A stretch of 64,000 nucleotides of DNA from Actinomycetota bacterium (GTDB taxonomy: Bacteria > Actinomycetota > Acidimicrobiia > Acidimicrobiales > Ilumatobacteraceae). The stretch is taken from the NCBI GenBank assembly GCA_016870775.1, contig VGAK01000004.1, forward strand, positions 36,022-100,021, read 5' to 3'. Position numbers and translations under genes: made by a program. Under the pieces are notes generated by a model that saw only the letters and a program-made list of their open reading frames with translations, made no database searches and had not been told where the DNA came from. Position 1 is the first letter of the stretch. Each line of letters opens with the position of its first letter. This document shows positions 1-8,553 of this stretch, one piece after another.

Positions 1-290
1 CCCTGCCGGGCGGCCCGTTCGACAGGGTGATGCTCGATCTGCCCGAGCCCTGGCGCGTTGTGCCCCATGCCGAGCACGTGCTGACACGGGGCGGAATTCT
101 GGTCGCCTACACGCCCTCGATCACCCAGGCAGTCCAGGTGCGCGACGCGACGGGGCGCGGGTGGGTCGACAGGCGGACGCTGGAGGTTCTGCACCGCACG
201 TGGCACATCGAGGGCATGTCAGTGCGCCCGGACCATCGGATGGTCGCCCACACGGCGTTCCTCACCGTGGCGAGATGGGTGGGAGCCTGA
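1..290 (+). CDS. trmI: tRNA (adenine-58-N1)-methyltransferase TrmI, C-terminal part
   Basis: Only the last 95 or so codons are inside the window; the frame is open from base 3 and the start lies upstream. The visible part has the TrmI signatures DRVMLDLPEPW, GGILVAYTPS and SVRPDHRMVAHTAFL, which end the SAM-dependent Rossmann domain that methylates A58 in the T-loop of tRNA. In actinobacteria this gene commonly sits next to the proteasome ATPase gene, and here arc/mpa follows after a divergent ferredoxin. The GTG at base 27 listed in the ORF track is internal, not the start. Confidence 0.88.
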   Translation, partial: LPGGPFDRVMLDLPEPWRVVPHAEHVLTRGGILVAYTPSITQAVQVRDATGRGWVDRRTLEVLHRTWHIEGMSVRPDHRMVAHTAFLTVARWVGA

Positions 291-314
291 CGCTCCGGAT
301 GTCGCTGCCCTGGT

Positions 315-560
315 TCAGGGTTCGATGAAGATGCACTCGCCGGGGCACTCCTCGGCGGATTCAATGACGGCATCGAGGAGATTGTCGGCGAAGTTCGCCA
401 TTCCATCGGCCCCCTGGGGGTTGCCCTTGGCGGTCGCAAAGACCTTGTCACCCTCCTTGACGTAGGCCAGACCGTCATCGAGGAGTGTGAACACATCCGG
501 CGCAATCTCCTCGCAGAGTCCGTCGCCCGTGCACAGGTCCTGGTCGATCCACACCTTCAT
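315..560 (-). CDS. Small ferredoxin, probably [3Fe-4S]
   Basis: An 81-residue acidic ferredoxin. Cys10 and Cys16 in DLCTGDGLC and the C-terminal CPGEC supply the cluster ligands; the C-x5-C plus C-P pattern is that of the single-cluster 3Fe-4S ferredoxins that feed cytochrome P450s and other oxidoreductases in actinobacteria. The start is the ATG at 560 rather than the upstream one in the ORF track, because an AGAAGGAA ribosome-binding site lies about 8 nt before it and homologues start MKVWID. It is divergent from arc/mpa. Its redox partner is not visible in the window. Confidence 0.88.
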   Translation of the reverse strand: MKVWIDQDLCTGDGLCEEIAPDVFTLLDDGLAYVKEGDKVFATAKGNPQGADGMANFADNLLDAVIESAEECPGECIFIEP

Positions 561-695
561 CGGCTCGTTCCTTCTCTCATTGCCCGCAGCCACGGAATCC
601 GGTCCCGGAGGGGGTCTCGGGGACAGTGCCAGATGCTACACGCGACGAGTTGTCCCGGGAGGTCTGCCGCCCGTCACACGGGAGGGAACCTCCAA

Positions 696-701
696 TAACC
701 T
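696..701 (+). promoter_or_regulatory. -10 element (TAACCT) of arc, leaderless type
   Basis: TAACCT lies 7 nt before the GTG of arc. A palindrome GGAGG-GAA-CCTCC (681-693) fills the region just upstream, where the -35/-10 spacer would be. Confidence 0.6.
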
Positions 702-708
702 TGGCCCC

Positions 709-2421
709 GTGATCGAAGACGAACGCGACGCGATGCTCGCCGAGATCGAGCATCTCCGCACGCGGCTCGCCGATCTGCCCGAGCGTGCCCGCCAACTCGA
801 GGAGCGCCTCCTCGCCGCCAAGGGGCAACTGTCCCAAGCTGAGTCCCAGCGTGACAGGCTCTCCACGGCCCTGCGGGACACCCGGGAGCAGATCGAGAGC
901 CTGCGCAACGAGGTGGCCCAGTTGTCCGCGCCGCCGTCGGGCTACGGGGTGATCGTGGAGGTCAACGAGGACGACACGGTCGATGTCGTCTCGGCGGGTC
1001 GGAAAGTGCGTGTCCATGTGTCGCCCGAGGTGTCCGTCGACGACCTCGAGCGCGGCTCGGAGGTCCTGTTGAACGATGCCATGAACATCGTGCTCGTGCG
1101 GCGCCCCGACATCGTGGGTGACGTGGTGACCGTGGTCGATGTGCTGGAGGACGGGGTGCGCGCGATCGTCACGACACGCTCCGACGAGAACAAGGTCGTG
1201 GAGCTCGCAGATGCACTGCGTGGGACGATGCTGCGCAGCGGCGATTCCCTGCGTCTCGACCCGCGGTCCAACGTCGTGCTCGAGCGACTTCCCCGACCCG
1301 AGGTCGAGGATCTCCTCCTCGAGGAGGTTCCCGATGTCTCCTGGGCCGACATAGGCGGACTCGACAGCCAGATCGAGCAGATCGCCGATGCGGTCGAGCT
1401 TCCGTACCTGCATCAGGAGCTCTTCGGCGAGTTCCGGCTGCCCGCCCCGAAGGGAATACTGCTCTACGGACCCCCCGGCTGCGGCAAGACGATGATCGCA
1501 AAGGCGGTCGCCAACAGCCTCGCGCGCAAGGTTGCCGCGCGAACCGGTGCCGACAAGGGGACGTCGTACTTCATCAACATCAAGGGTCCGGAATTGTTGA
1601 ACAAGTACGTGGGCGAGACCGAGCGCCAGATCCGACTCGTGTTCCAACGCGCGAGGGAGAAGAGCGACGAGGGCTGGCCGGTCATCGTCTTCTTCGATGA
1701 GATGGACTCGATGTTCCGCGCGCGGGGCACCGGTGTCTCCAGCGATATGGAGTCCACGATCGTGCCCCAGTTGCTGGCGGAGCTCGACGGAGTGGAGCGC
1801 CTCAGCAACGTGATCGTCATCGGGGCCACGAACCGGGAGGATCTGATCGACCCGGCGATCCTCCGGCCGGGGCGTCTCGACGTGAAGATCAAGATCGACC
1901 GGCCCGATGAGCAGGCTGCTCGCAGCATCTTCGCCCGGTACATCACGCCCGACCTGCCGTTCGCAGCGGCGGAGATGGAGCGACACGGTGGATCCGACGG
2001 AGCCGCCGCGGCACTGATCGAGGCCACCGTCGCCGCGATGTACGACCCGATCCCCGGCAATGAGTTCCTCGAGGTGACCTACCAGAACGGCGACCGGGAG
2101 ACGCTGTACTACAAGGATTTCGCGAGCGGCGCGATGATCGAGAACATTGTCCGGCGGGCAAAGAAGGACGCAATCAAGCGGATCATCGCCGGCGGGGACA
2201 AGGGCATCGAGTCGGGGGACCTCGTGGCAGCGATCCGCCAGGAGTTCCGCGAGAACGACGACCTGCCGAACACCACCAACCCGGACGACTGGGCGAGAAT
2301 CTCGGGCCGCAAGGGCGAGCGGATCGTCTTCATCCGCACGATCGCCCACGAGGACGGCGCGCGTGCGTCGCTGGTGGGGGGCAAGGCGATCGAGCGCACG
2401 GTGTCGGGCCAGTACCTCTGA
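709..2421 (+). CDS. arc: Proteasome-associated AAA+ ATPase ARC/Mpa
   Basis: 570-residue ATPase that binds pupylated proteins and unfolds them into the 20S proteasome. In order: an N-terminal coiled coil (about residues 5-75) that recognises Pup, the tandem OB region (80-190), and one AAA+ domain with Walker A GPPGCGKT at about 254 and Walker B VIVFFDEMD at about 325. The last residues are SGQYL; the conserved penultimate Tyr is what docks this ATPase on the proteasome core. The GTG at 709 is chosen because TAACCT stands 7 nt before it, and the longer ORF upstream overlaps the ferredoxin. It heads the dop-pup-prcBA-pafA locus. Confidence 0.96.
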   Translation: MIEDERDAMLAEIEHLRTRLADLPERARQLEERLLAAKGQLSQAESQRDRLSTALRDTREQIESLRNEVAQLSAPPSGYGVIVEVNEDDTVDVVSAGRKVRVHVSPEVSVDDLERGSEVLLNDAMNIVLVRRPDIVGDVVTVVDVLEDGVRAIVTTRSDENKVVELADALRGTMLRSGDSLRLDPRSNVVLERLPRPEVEDLLLEEVPDVSWADIGGLDSQIEQIADAVELPYLHQELFGEFRLPAPKGILLYGPPGCGKTMIAKAVANSLARKVAARTGADKGTSYFINIKGPELLNKYVGETERQIRLVFQRAREKSDEGWPVIVFFDEMDSMFRARGTGVSSDMESTIVPQLLAELDGVERLSNVIVIGATNREDLIDPAILRPGRLDVKIKIDRPDEQAARSIFARYITPDLPFAAAEMERHGGSDGAAAALIEATVAAMYDPIPGNEFLEVTYQNGDRETLYYKDFASGAMIENIVRRAKKDAIKRIIAGGDKGIESGDLVAAIRQEFRENDDLPNTTNPDDWARISGRKGERIVFIRTIAHEDGARASLVGGKAIERTVSGQYL

Positions 2422-2432
2422 TCGGCCAGCAC

Positions 2433-3959
2433 GTGTCGCTCCCGAAGATCTGCGGCATCGAGACCGAGTACGGCATCCTCGCAAGGGGTCTGGACATCAC
2501 GCCGATGACGGCTTCATCGTTGCTGGTCAACGCCTTCAGCGAGGACGGGTTGAGTCTGCGCGCGTGGGACTTCGCCGATGAGACCCCTGCGGCCGACGCA
2601 CGGGGTGGGTGGCGTCCCGAGGCCGACTATCCGGAGGTGGATGTCCTGATGTCGAACTCGGTGCTCACGAACGGAGCGCGGTACTACGTCGACCATGCCC
2701 ACCCGGAGGTCTCCACCCCGGAGTGCGTCTCGCCCCTGCAGGTCGTGCTCTACGACCGCGCCGCCGAGGAGATCATCAGGGACTCCCTCAACAGGGCCAA
2801 CGATCGTCTCGGATCGGCGGGGGAGCTGATCGCCCACAAGAACAACAGCGATGGCAAGGGCAACAGTTACGGCTGCCACGAGAACTACCTCGTCGATCGT
2901 TCGCTGCCCTTCGGACGGCTGGCCAGTCTCGTGACCTCCCACCTGGTCACCCGGCAGGTCTTTTGTGGGTCGGGCAAGGTGGGCGTGGAATGCCCGCGCG
3001 AGGGCGAGCCGAGGCCGCCATTCCAGATCTCCCAGCGCGCCGACTTCTTCGAGGAAGCGGTGGGACTGGAGACGACCGTGAGGCGCCCGATCGTGAACAC
3101 CCGCGACGAGCCCCACGCCGACCCCGAGCGCTACAGGCGGCTCCATGTGATCGCGGGCGATGCGAACATGAGCGAGGTCGCGACATACCTCAAGGTGGGC
3201 ACGACGGCGCTGCTGCTGGCCGTCATGGAGACGCTCGGCGAGGACCCTTCGGCGACGAAGTGGCCGGTTCTCCTCGACCCCGTCACCGCAGTGCGGCAGG
3301 TGAGTCACGACCCGGGCTTGACCGCCACTGTCGAGACGAGTCGCGGCAGCGCGTCGGCACTCGAGGTGCAATGGATTCTGCATTCCATCGTGCGCAGGTG
3401 GCTGGATGCGGGTGCCGAGGATCCGATAGGTGGTTGCGCAGAGGACGTGATGGATCGCTGGTCGAGGGTCCTGGGGTGGCTCGAGTCGGGAGATCCCCGG
3501 TCTGCACGATGGGTGGACTGGGTCGCCAAGCGCCGGATCGTCGATGGTGTCGCTGCGAGATCCAATCTCGACTCCGATCACGCCCGGCTTCGTGCGGTCG
3601 ATCTGCAGTACCACGACATGCGAATCGACAGAAATCTCGCCGCCCGCGCGGGGCTCGAGACCCTGGTGGCGATCGAGGCGGTTCGGGAGGCAATGACGGT
3701 GCCACCTCGGGAGACGCGCGCGTTCTTCAGGGGCGAGTGCATCAGGCGTTGGCCCGACAGGGTCGTGTCGGCGAACTGGGACAGCATCGTGTTCGACTCG
3801 GGCGAACCGGCTCTCCAACGCGTCCCGATGATGGACCCGCTGAAGGGCTCCAGGGCACACGTGGGGGACCTGCTGGACTCGGTGAACGATGTCCCGAGTC
3901 TCCTCGCCGCGCTCGGCTCCTCGGCGGTCGAGGACGTCGTTTTTGATCCGGGCTGGTGA
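2433..3959 (+). CDS. dop: Depupylase/deamidase Dop
   Basis: 508-residue carboxylate-amine-ligase-fold enzyme that removes Pup from substrates and, in species with Pup-Gln, deamidates Pup. Visible marks are the N-terminal GIETEYG ATP-binding motif, the Dop-specific loop rich in Ala and Gly around residues 49-70 (DETPAADARGG), the nucleophile Asp in YYVDHAHPE (about Asp88) and the [18 protein letters not shown] block. The long Dop loop separates it from the paralogous ligase PafA in the same locus. It begins with GTG 11 nt after the arc stop. Since Pup here already ends in Glu, only the depupylase activity should be needed. Confidence 0.96.
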   Translation: MSLPKICGIETEYGILARGLDITPMTASSLLVNAFSEDGLSLRAWDFADETPAADARGGWRPEADYPEVDVLMSNSVLTNGARYYVDHAHPEVSTPECVSPLQVVLYDRAAEEIIRDSLNRANDRLGSAGELIAHKNNSDGKGNSYGCHENYLVDRSLPFGRLASLVTSHLVTRQVFCGSGKVGVECPREGEPRPPFQISQRADFFEEAVGLETTVRRPIVNTRDEPHADPERYRRLHVIAGDANMSEVATYLKVGTTALLLAVMETLGEDPSATKWPVLLDPVTAVRQVSHDPGLTATVETSRGSASALEVQWILHSIVRRWLDAGAEDPIGGCAEDVMDRWSRVLGWLESGDPRSARWVDWVAKRRIVDGVAARSNLDSDHARLRAVDLQYHDMRIDRNLAARAGLETLVAIEAVREAMTVPPRETRAFFRGECIRRWPDRVVSANWDSIVFDSGEPALQRVPMMDPLKGSRAHVGDLLDSVNDVPSLLAALGSSAVEDVVFDPGW

Positions 3960-3976
3960 GGGCCCGGGCCGGTGTC

Positions 3977-4005
3977 GCGCCGACGACTGAACGGAGCGTC
4001 GGCGC
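3977..4005 (+). terminator. Perfect 9-bp hairpin between dop and pup
   Basis: GCGCCGACG and CGTCGGCGC are exact inverted repeats separated by 11 nt. The hairpin lies after dop and just before the -10 element of pup. No T-run follows, so it could be a Rho-type or partial terminator, or an RNA-processing site. Confidence 0.5.
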
Positions 4006-4011
4006 TCTCGG

Positions 4012-4017
4012 TACGGT
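4012..4017 (+). promoter_or_regulatory. -10 element (TACGGT) of pup
   Basis: TACGGT lies 7 nt before the pup ATG, so pup may have its own promoter and a leaderless transcript. The intervening GGGGGAC could instead serve as a Shine-Dalgarno sequence on a longer transcript. Confidence 0.5.
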
Positions 4018-4024
4018 GGGGGAC

Positions 4025-4219
4025 ATGCAGGAGCGGATTCGTCGGCAGAACGGCACGGAGAACGCCACCGAGGATGTCGCCGAAACGGTCGCACCCGGGT
4101 CTGAACACGGGGAGCGTCTCCGGGACGAGATCGACGATCTCCTCGATGAGATCGACGAGGTGCTGGAGAGCAACGCCGAGGAATTCGTGAAGAACTACGT
4201 CCAGAAGGGCGGGGAGTGA
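4025..4219 (+). CDS. pup: Prokaryotic ubiquitin-like protein Pup
   Basis: 64-residue, very acidic, largely disordered protein tag. The C-terminal half carries the helical pattern DEIDDLLDEIDEVLESNAEEF that binds the ARC/Mpa coiled coil, and it ends VKNYVQKGGE. The encoded C-terminal Glu means it can be ligated by PafA without prior deamidation; many actinobacterial Pups end in Gln and need Dop first. The start is the internal ATG at 4025; the longer ORF of the track overlaps the dop stop. The stop overlaps the prcB start (TGATG), so expression of tag and protease is coupled. Confidence 0.97.
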   Translation: MQERIRRQNGTENATEDVAETVAPGSEHGERLRDEIDDLLDEIDEVLESNAEEFVKNYVQKGGE

Positions 4220-5001
4220 TGGGGCGTCCGTTCTTCCAGATCGAGGACGATCCCGGTTCGAACTTCACCGAACTTCTCCGCAAGGTGGGCATCGAGCCCT
4301 TCGAGCCCCGTTGGAGCGAATCTCTGTCGGTTCCGCATGCCACGACCTGTGTCGCCCTCAGGTTCACCGGGGGTGTCCTGCTCGCCGGTGACCGTCGCGC
4401 GACCGCCGGCAACTGGATCAGCCACCGAGAGATGGACAAGGTCGTCCAAGCCGACCGCCACAGTGGCGTGGCGATCTCGGGTGCCGCTGGTCCCGCCATG
4501 GAGATGATCAAGGTGTTCCAGTTGACTCTCGAGCACTTCGAGAAGATGGAGGGTCGCCCGCTGTCCTTGGAGGGGAAAGCGAACCAACTCTCGATGATGC
4601 TGCGGGGCAATCTCGGCGCGGCGATGCAGGGTCTCGTGGTGCTCCCGCTGTTCGCTGGTTTCGACACGGCCGAGGATCGCGGACGCCTCTGGGACTTCGA
4701 TGTCAGCGGGGGCCGGTACGAGGAGCGCGAGTACGTGGCCATCGGGAGCGGCTCAATGCTCGCGGGGACTGTCGTGAAGGTCGGATGGCGCTCGACCCTC
4801 GACGAGGACGCCGCCGTGGAGCTCGCGTGCCGGTCCCTCTGGGAAGCCGCTGATGGCGATTCGGCCACGGGTGGCCCCGATGGTCTGCGTGGCGTGTACC
4901 CGATCGTGGCCAAGATCGATGTCGACGGGTGGGCCCGCGTCGACGACTCGCGGTTGGCCGAGGTGTTCGGTCGCATCATCGGGGAGGCTGGTTCACGATG
5001 A
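4219..5001 (+). CDS. prcB: Proteasome subunit beta PrcB
   Basis: Catalytic subunit of the 20S core, 260 residues. It is made with a propeptide of about 41 residues that is cut before Thr42 in the sequence PHATTCVALRF. Counting Thr42 as Thr1, the aspartate of AGDRR falls at position 17 and the lysine of EMDKV at position 33, so the full Thr1/Asp17/Lys33 catalytic set is present. ATG 4219 overlaps the pup stop; a GTG one codon upstream (4216) is an equally possible start. It overlaps prcA by 4 nt, as expected for subunits made in equal amounts. Confidence 0.96.
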   Translation: MGRPFFQIEDDPGSNFTELLRKVGIEPFEPRWSESLSVPHATTCVALRFTGGVLLAGDRRATAGNWISHREMDKVVQADRHSGVAISGAAGPAMEMIKVFQLTLEHFEKMEGRPLSLEGKANQLSMMLRGNLGAAMQGLVVLPLFAGFDTAEDRGRLWDFDVSGGRYEEREYVAIGSGSMLAGTVVKVGWRSTLDEDAAVELACRSLWEAADGDSATGGPDGLRGVYPIVAKIDVDGWARVDDSRLAEVFGRIIGEAGSR

Positions 5002-5681
5002 GCATGCCGTTCTTCACTCCCCCCGAGGAGATGATGAAGCAGAAGGCAGACTTCGCCCGGAAGGGAATCGCGCGCGGAAGAGCACTCGTCGCGATGCAGT
5101 ACTCGGAGGGAATCCTCCTGGTCGCGGAGAATCCCTCGAACACGCTGCGGAAGGTGAGCGAGATCTACGACAGGATCGCCTTCGCAGGCGTCGGCAAGTA
5201 CAACGAGTTCGACCAACTGCGGCAGTTCGGCATACGCACCGCCGACCTCCTCGGGTACCAGTTCTCCCGGCGTGACGTCGAGGGGAGGAGTTTGGCCAAC
5301 TCCTACGCACAGATCATCGGTCAGTCATTCACACACGAACCCAAGCCGTTGGAAGTGGAGATCCTCGTGGCCGAGATCGGTCCCGAGCCGACCGGGGACC
5401 GTCTCTTCCACATTGCCTACGACGGGACCGTGCTCGACGAGAGTTCCTGTTGCGTGCTCGGAGGCGATGCCGAGACGATCCTGGAGCGCCTGCGCCAGGG
5501 GCTCGACACGTCCGTCTCACTGGCTCTCGCCGTCGTGCACGCCGTCGCGGCGCTGGCTGGTCCCGACCGGACACTCGCGGCCGCCGATCTCGAGGTGGCG
5601 GTCCTGCGACGGGGGGTCGAACGGCGTTGTTTCTCGCGCGTCGACGATGCAGACGTCGCCGTGATCCTCGAAGGAAACTGA
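4998..5681 (+). CDS. prcA: Proteasome subunit alpha PrcA
   Basis: 227-residue non-catalytic subunit that forms the gated outer rings of the 20S core and docks ARC/Mpa. It starts MSMPFFTPPEEMMKQKADFARKG, typical for actinobacterial PrcA, whose N-terminal octapeptide closes the pore. No N-terminal threonine nucleophile is present. The ATG at 4998 overlaps the prcB stop (ATGA); the ORF-track start 23 codons earlier is inside prcB and should be ignored. pafA follows 9 nt after its stop. Confidence 0.96.
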   Translation: MSMPFFTPPEEMMKQKADFARKGIARGRALVAMQYSEGILLVAENPSNTLRKVSEIYDRIAFAGVGKYNEFDQLRQFGIRTADLLGYQFSRRDVEGRSLANSYAQIIGQSFTHEPKPLEVEILVAEIGPEPTGDRLFHIAYDGTVLDESSCCVLGGDAETILERLRQGLDTSVSLALAVVHAVAALAGPDRTLAAADLEVAVLRRGVERRCFSRVDDADVAVILEGN

Positions 5682-5690
5682 ACCGGCACC

Positions 5691-7055
5691 ATGGCCCCGA
5701 TCGGGCGGCGCATCTTCGGCCTGGAGACCGAGTACGGGATCACCTGCGTGCTCAAGGGTCAGAGGCGGCTCACGCCCGACGAGGTCGCCAGGTACCTGTT
5801 TCGAAGCGTCGTGGCGTGGGGTCGGTCCTCGAACGTGTTCCTCGAGAACGGCGGGAGGCTGTATCTCGACGTGGGCTCCCATCCCGAATTCGCCACGCCC
5901 GAGTGCGACAGTGTCACCGATGTGGTCCTCTACGACCGTGTCGGCGACTCGATCCTCCAGTCCCTCGTCGAGTCAGCCGAGGCCAGACTGCGCGACGAGG
6001 GGATCAGGGGGCGCATCTTCCTGTTCAAGAACAACACCGACTCGGCCGGCAATTCCTACGGTTGCCACGAGAACTACCTGGTGTCCCGTGATCATGACGA
6101 CCGCTCGCTGGACGAGGTGTTCATCCCTTTCCTGGTCTCGCGCCAGATCTTCACGGGAGCCGGACGGATCCTCAGCACGTCGCGCGGACCGGTCTATTGC
6201 ATCTCCCAGCGTGCTGAGCACATCTGGGAGGGGATGTCGTCGGCGACGACCCGTTCGCGCCCCATCATCAACACGCGCGACGAGCCCCATGCTGATGCCG
6301 AGGAGTGGCGTCGACTCCATGTGATCGTCGGCGACTCGAACATGAGCGAGTACACGACGTTCCTCAAGGTTTCGAGTGCCGCGTGCGTTCTCCGGATGAT
6401 CGAGGCGGGTGCCGCCGGGCTGCGCGATCTGACGCTGGAGAATCCGATCCGGGCGATCAGGGACGTCTCCGGCGACACGACCTGCAGGCGCCCGGTGCGC
6501 CTCGCGAGCGGGCGCGAGATGAGTGCCCTCGACATCCAGCGTCACCTGCTCGACGTGGCACTGCGCCACGAGGCCGCGGGTGGGTTCAACGAGGAGGAAC
6601 GCGCGGGGCTGTCCGCGTGGGCCGATGCCGTGACCCAGATCGAGACCGACCCGATGGGGCTCGACACGAAGGTCGACTGGGTGATCAAACTGAGGCTGCT
6701 GGAGAGGTATTGCGAGCGCCATGGGGTCGGACTCGACTCTCCGGAGGCCCAGTTGGTGGATCTCCAGTACCACGACATCGATCCGGCGCGCGGTCTGTTC
6801 CATCGCATCGCGTCGTCGGGTCATGCTGCGACGGTGGTGGACCCCGCCCGTATCCCATTCGCTGTGAGCGAGCCACCCGAGACCCGCGCCCGGCTGCGCG
6901 GCGAGTTCATCAAGCGTGCGAAGGAACGCCAGCGCGACGTCACGGTCGACTGGGTGCATTTGAAGGTGAACGACCAAACCCAAAGGACGGTGGTCTGCAA
7001 GGACCCGTTCAGAAGCAGAGACGAGCGAGTCGAGCGTCTGATAGCGAGTTTGTGA
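5691..7055 (+). CDS. pafA: Pup-protein ligase PafA
   Basis: 454-residue ligase that phosphorylates the C-terminal Glu of Pup and joins it to substrate lysines. It shares the glutamine-synthetase-like fold with Dop but lacks the long Dop loop. Motifs: FGLETEYGI at residues 9-17, the catalytic aspartate in [13 protein letters not shown] (Asp60), [18 protein letters not shown], and [18 protein letters not shown]. Length matches the mycobacterial enzyme. It directly follows prcA, so tag, ligase, depupylase, ATPase and protease are all in one block. The pafB and pafC regulator genes that often follow pafA are absent here. Confidence 0.97.
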   Translation: MAPIGRRIFGLETEYGITCVLKGQRRLTPDEVARYLFRSVVAWGRSSNVFLENGGRLYLDVGSHPEFATPECDSVTDVVLYDRVGDSILQSLVESAEARLRDEGIRGRIFLFKNNTDSAGNSYGCHENYLVSRDHDDRSLDEVFIPFLVSRQIFTGAGRILSTSRGPVYCISQRAEHIWEGMSSATTRSRPIINTRDEPHADAEEWRRLHVIVGDSNMSEYTTFLKVSSAACVLRMIEAGAAGLRDLTLENPIRAIRDVSGDTTCRRPVRLASGREMSALDIQRHLLDVALRHEAAGGFNEEERAGLSAWADAVTQIETDPMGLDTKVDWVIKLRLLERYCERHGVGLDSPEAQLVDLQYHDIDPARGLFHRIASSGHAATVVDPARIPFAVSEPPETRARLRGEFIKRAKERQRDVTVDWVHLKVNDQTQRTVVCKDPFRSRDERVERLIASL

Positions 7056-7092
7056 CCCTCGGAAGCATCCCCGCCACTAGCGTGTTGGGGTC

Positions 7093-7767
7093 ATGAACGC
7101 CGCGTCCGACATCCCCGGGGTCAACCTCGGCGCAGTCGAAGCCCAGCAGGGGGACGGTGCGCCCCATGGCGACGAGTCCCCCGTCGGCGGGGACGGCGGG
7201 CGGAACGCTCGGTCAGGCGCACGGACCATCCTCGATTGGGTTCTCGTCATCGCGGTCGCGCTGGGGGCCGCGCTCGGTGTGCGCGTCTTCGTCCTTCAGC
7301 AGTACTACATCAGTGGTCCATCGATGGAGACGACCCTCAGCAGCGACGATCGCGTGCTCGTGAACAAGTTGTCCTACAGGTTCGGCAAGATCAACCGCGG
7401 CGACGTGGTCGTGTTCGATCGAGTCACAACGACGAGGGGCTCGGTCGTCCACGACGATCTCATCAAGAGGGTCGTTGCGCTCGGCGGGGAGTCGATCGAG
7501 ATCAAGAACTGTGATGTGATCATCGACGGAGCGGTCATTCCCGAGCCCTACCTGGACGCCGCGACGGTGGCGACCCGAAACCCCGCCGAGCGGTGCCGGG
7601 TCGTGAACATGCCGAAGATGACGGTTCCCGTGGGCGATGTCTTCGTCCTCGGGGACAACAGAGCCGAGAGCTTCGACAGCCGATCCTTCGGTGCGATTTC
7701 CGAGTCCCTCGTGCTCGGGCGGGCCTTCGTCGTCGTTTGGCCACTCGTCAAGATCGGTGGACTCTAG
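7093..7767 (+). CDS. lepB: Signal peptidase I
   Basis: 224-residue membrane serine protease that removes signal peptides from exported proteins. One N-terminal membrane segment (about 45-68, ILDWVLVIAVALGAALGV) follows a disordered cytosolic head. The nucleophile is Ser77 in SGPSMETT and the general base Lys125 in IKRVVALGGE; FVLGDNRAESFDSRSFG is the conserved box E. A TAGCGT hexamer lies 9 nt before the ATG. Its position between pafA and tat genes groups it with protein export. It converges on the GDPD gene, and the two stop codons overlap in the same CTAG tetranucleotide. Confidence 0.95.
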   Translation: MNAASDIPGVNLGAVEAQQGDGAPHGDESPVGGDGGRNARSGARTILDWVLVIAVALGAALGVRVFVLQQYYISGPSMETTLSSDDRVLVNKLSYRFGKINRGDVVVFDRVTTTRGSVVHDDLIKRVVALGGESIEIKNCDVIIDGAVIPEPYLDAATVATRNPAERCRVVNMPKMTVPVGDVFVLGDNRAESFDSRSFGAISESLVLGRAFVVVWPLVKIGGL

Positions 7768-8510
7768 GAACCAGCCACGGGCAACGGTGGCACACCGCCG
7801 ATCTCGGTGCGGTACGCAGCGACGATGCGATCGACGTGGTCGCTGTAGACGCCGTCAAGGCCCATGCGGAACATCTCGGAGAGTCTGTGGTCTTGTTGGG
7901 CGTCCCAGCCGAAGGCGAGAACGCCGAAGCGGTGGGCGAGCGCGGCCAACCCACCGGTCCAGTCGGTCTGGTGCATGTTGAGCGCGGAGGCACCGATCTC
8001 GGCCAACCGTGCGATGCGCCTCTCTGGTCCCTCCTTGATGCGTTGCAGTCGCGAGGAGTCCACGATGCGGGCCGGAACCCGTGTCTGGGCCCAGGTTTCG
8101 ACGACACTGAAGTTGTCGTGGCAGAGCCAGAGATTCTCCAGCGGGAATCCCGCCTCGGAACACGTCCGGAGGATCCCGGTGAGGGCCGCGGGATCCTTGA
8201 CGTCAACACTGAGGTGAAACCGCGTGCCGCACGCATCGAACAGGTCCGCCACGGTGGGGATGTGGGCGGGGAGTGCCGTCCGTTCCACCGCTGCGATCGC
8301 CGTTCGGCGGCCGCGACGACGCACCGAGCCGTCGTGATCGAGAACGACGGCTCCATCGGCGGTCACCCACGCGTCGGTCTCGATGCCGTTGGCCCCGAGT
8401 CTCAGCGCGAGTGCGAACGCCTCGAGGGTGTTCTCGGGCGCGTGGGCACACGCGCCCCGGTGAGCGAAGGCAACGGGGTTCTCCATCATCGAAGGGAGCC
8501 GCTGCTGCAT
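7764..8510 (-). CDS. Glycerophosphodiester phosphodiesterase family protein
   Basis: 248-residue GDPD-family TIM-barrel hydrolase expected to split glycerophosphodiesters into glycerol-3-phosphate and an alcohol. It has the His/Arg pair in FAHRGACAHAPENT, the metal-binding ETDAWVTADGAVVLDHD block, and LSVDVKD; no signal peptide is seen, so it is probably cytosolic. The start is the ATG at 8510; the ORF track extends further but overlaps the divergent tatB promoter. The context (lepB, tatBC) does not reveal a specific substrate. A second GDPD lies at 44 kb. Confidence 0.88.
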   Translation of the reverse strand: MQQRLPSMMENPVAFAHRGACAHAPENTLEAFALALRLGANGIETDAWVTADGAVVLDHDGSVRRRGRRTAIAAVERTALPAHIPTVADLFDACGTRFHLSVDVKDPAALTGILRTCSEAGFPLENLWLCHDNFSVVETWAQTRVPARIVDSSRLQRIKEGPERRIARLAEIGASALNMHQTDWTGGLAALAHRFGVLAFGWDAQQDHRLSEMFRMGLDGVYSDHVDRIVAAYRTEIGGVPPLPVAGS

Positions 8511-8541
8511 GGTCCCGAGGCTAGAAGCACGCGTGCGCTCG

Positions 8542-8547
8542 TATGCT
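8542..8547 (+). promoter_or_regulatory. -10 element (TATGCT) of tatB
   Basis: TATGCT is 6 nt upstream of the second of two adjacent GTG codons, so transcription would begin at or next to the start codon. Confidence 0.5.
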
Positions 8548-8553
8548 GGGGTG

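Noticed and set aside
577-2484. 635-aa minus-strand ORF across arc
   Set aside because: Antisense shadow of a clear AAA+ ATPase gene; Arg/Asp/His-rich translation with no recognisable domain, as expected from high-GC codon bias.
2514-5216. 900-aa minus-strand ORF across dop, pup and prcB
   Set aside because: Overlaps three certain genes; composition is that of a third-position GC shadow.
7750-7780. CTAG overlap of lepB and GDPD stops as a terminator
   Set aside because: No stem or T-run is present around the shared stop codons.
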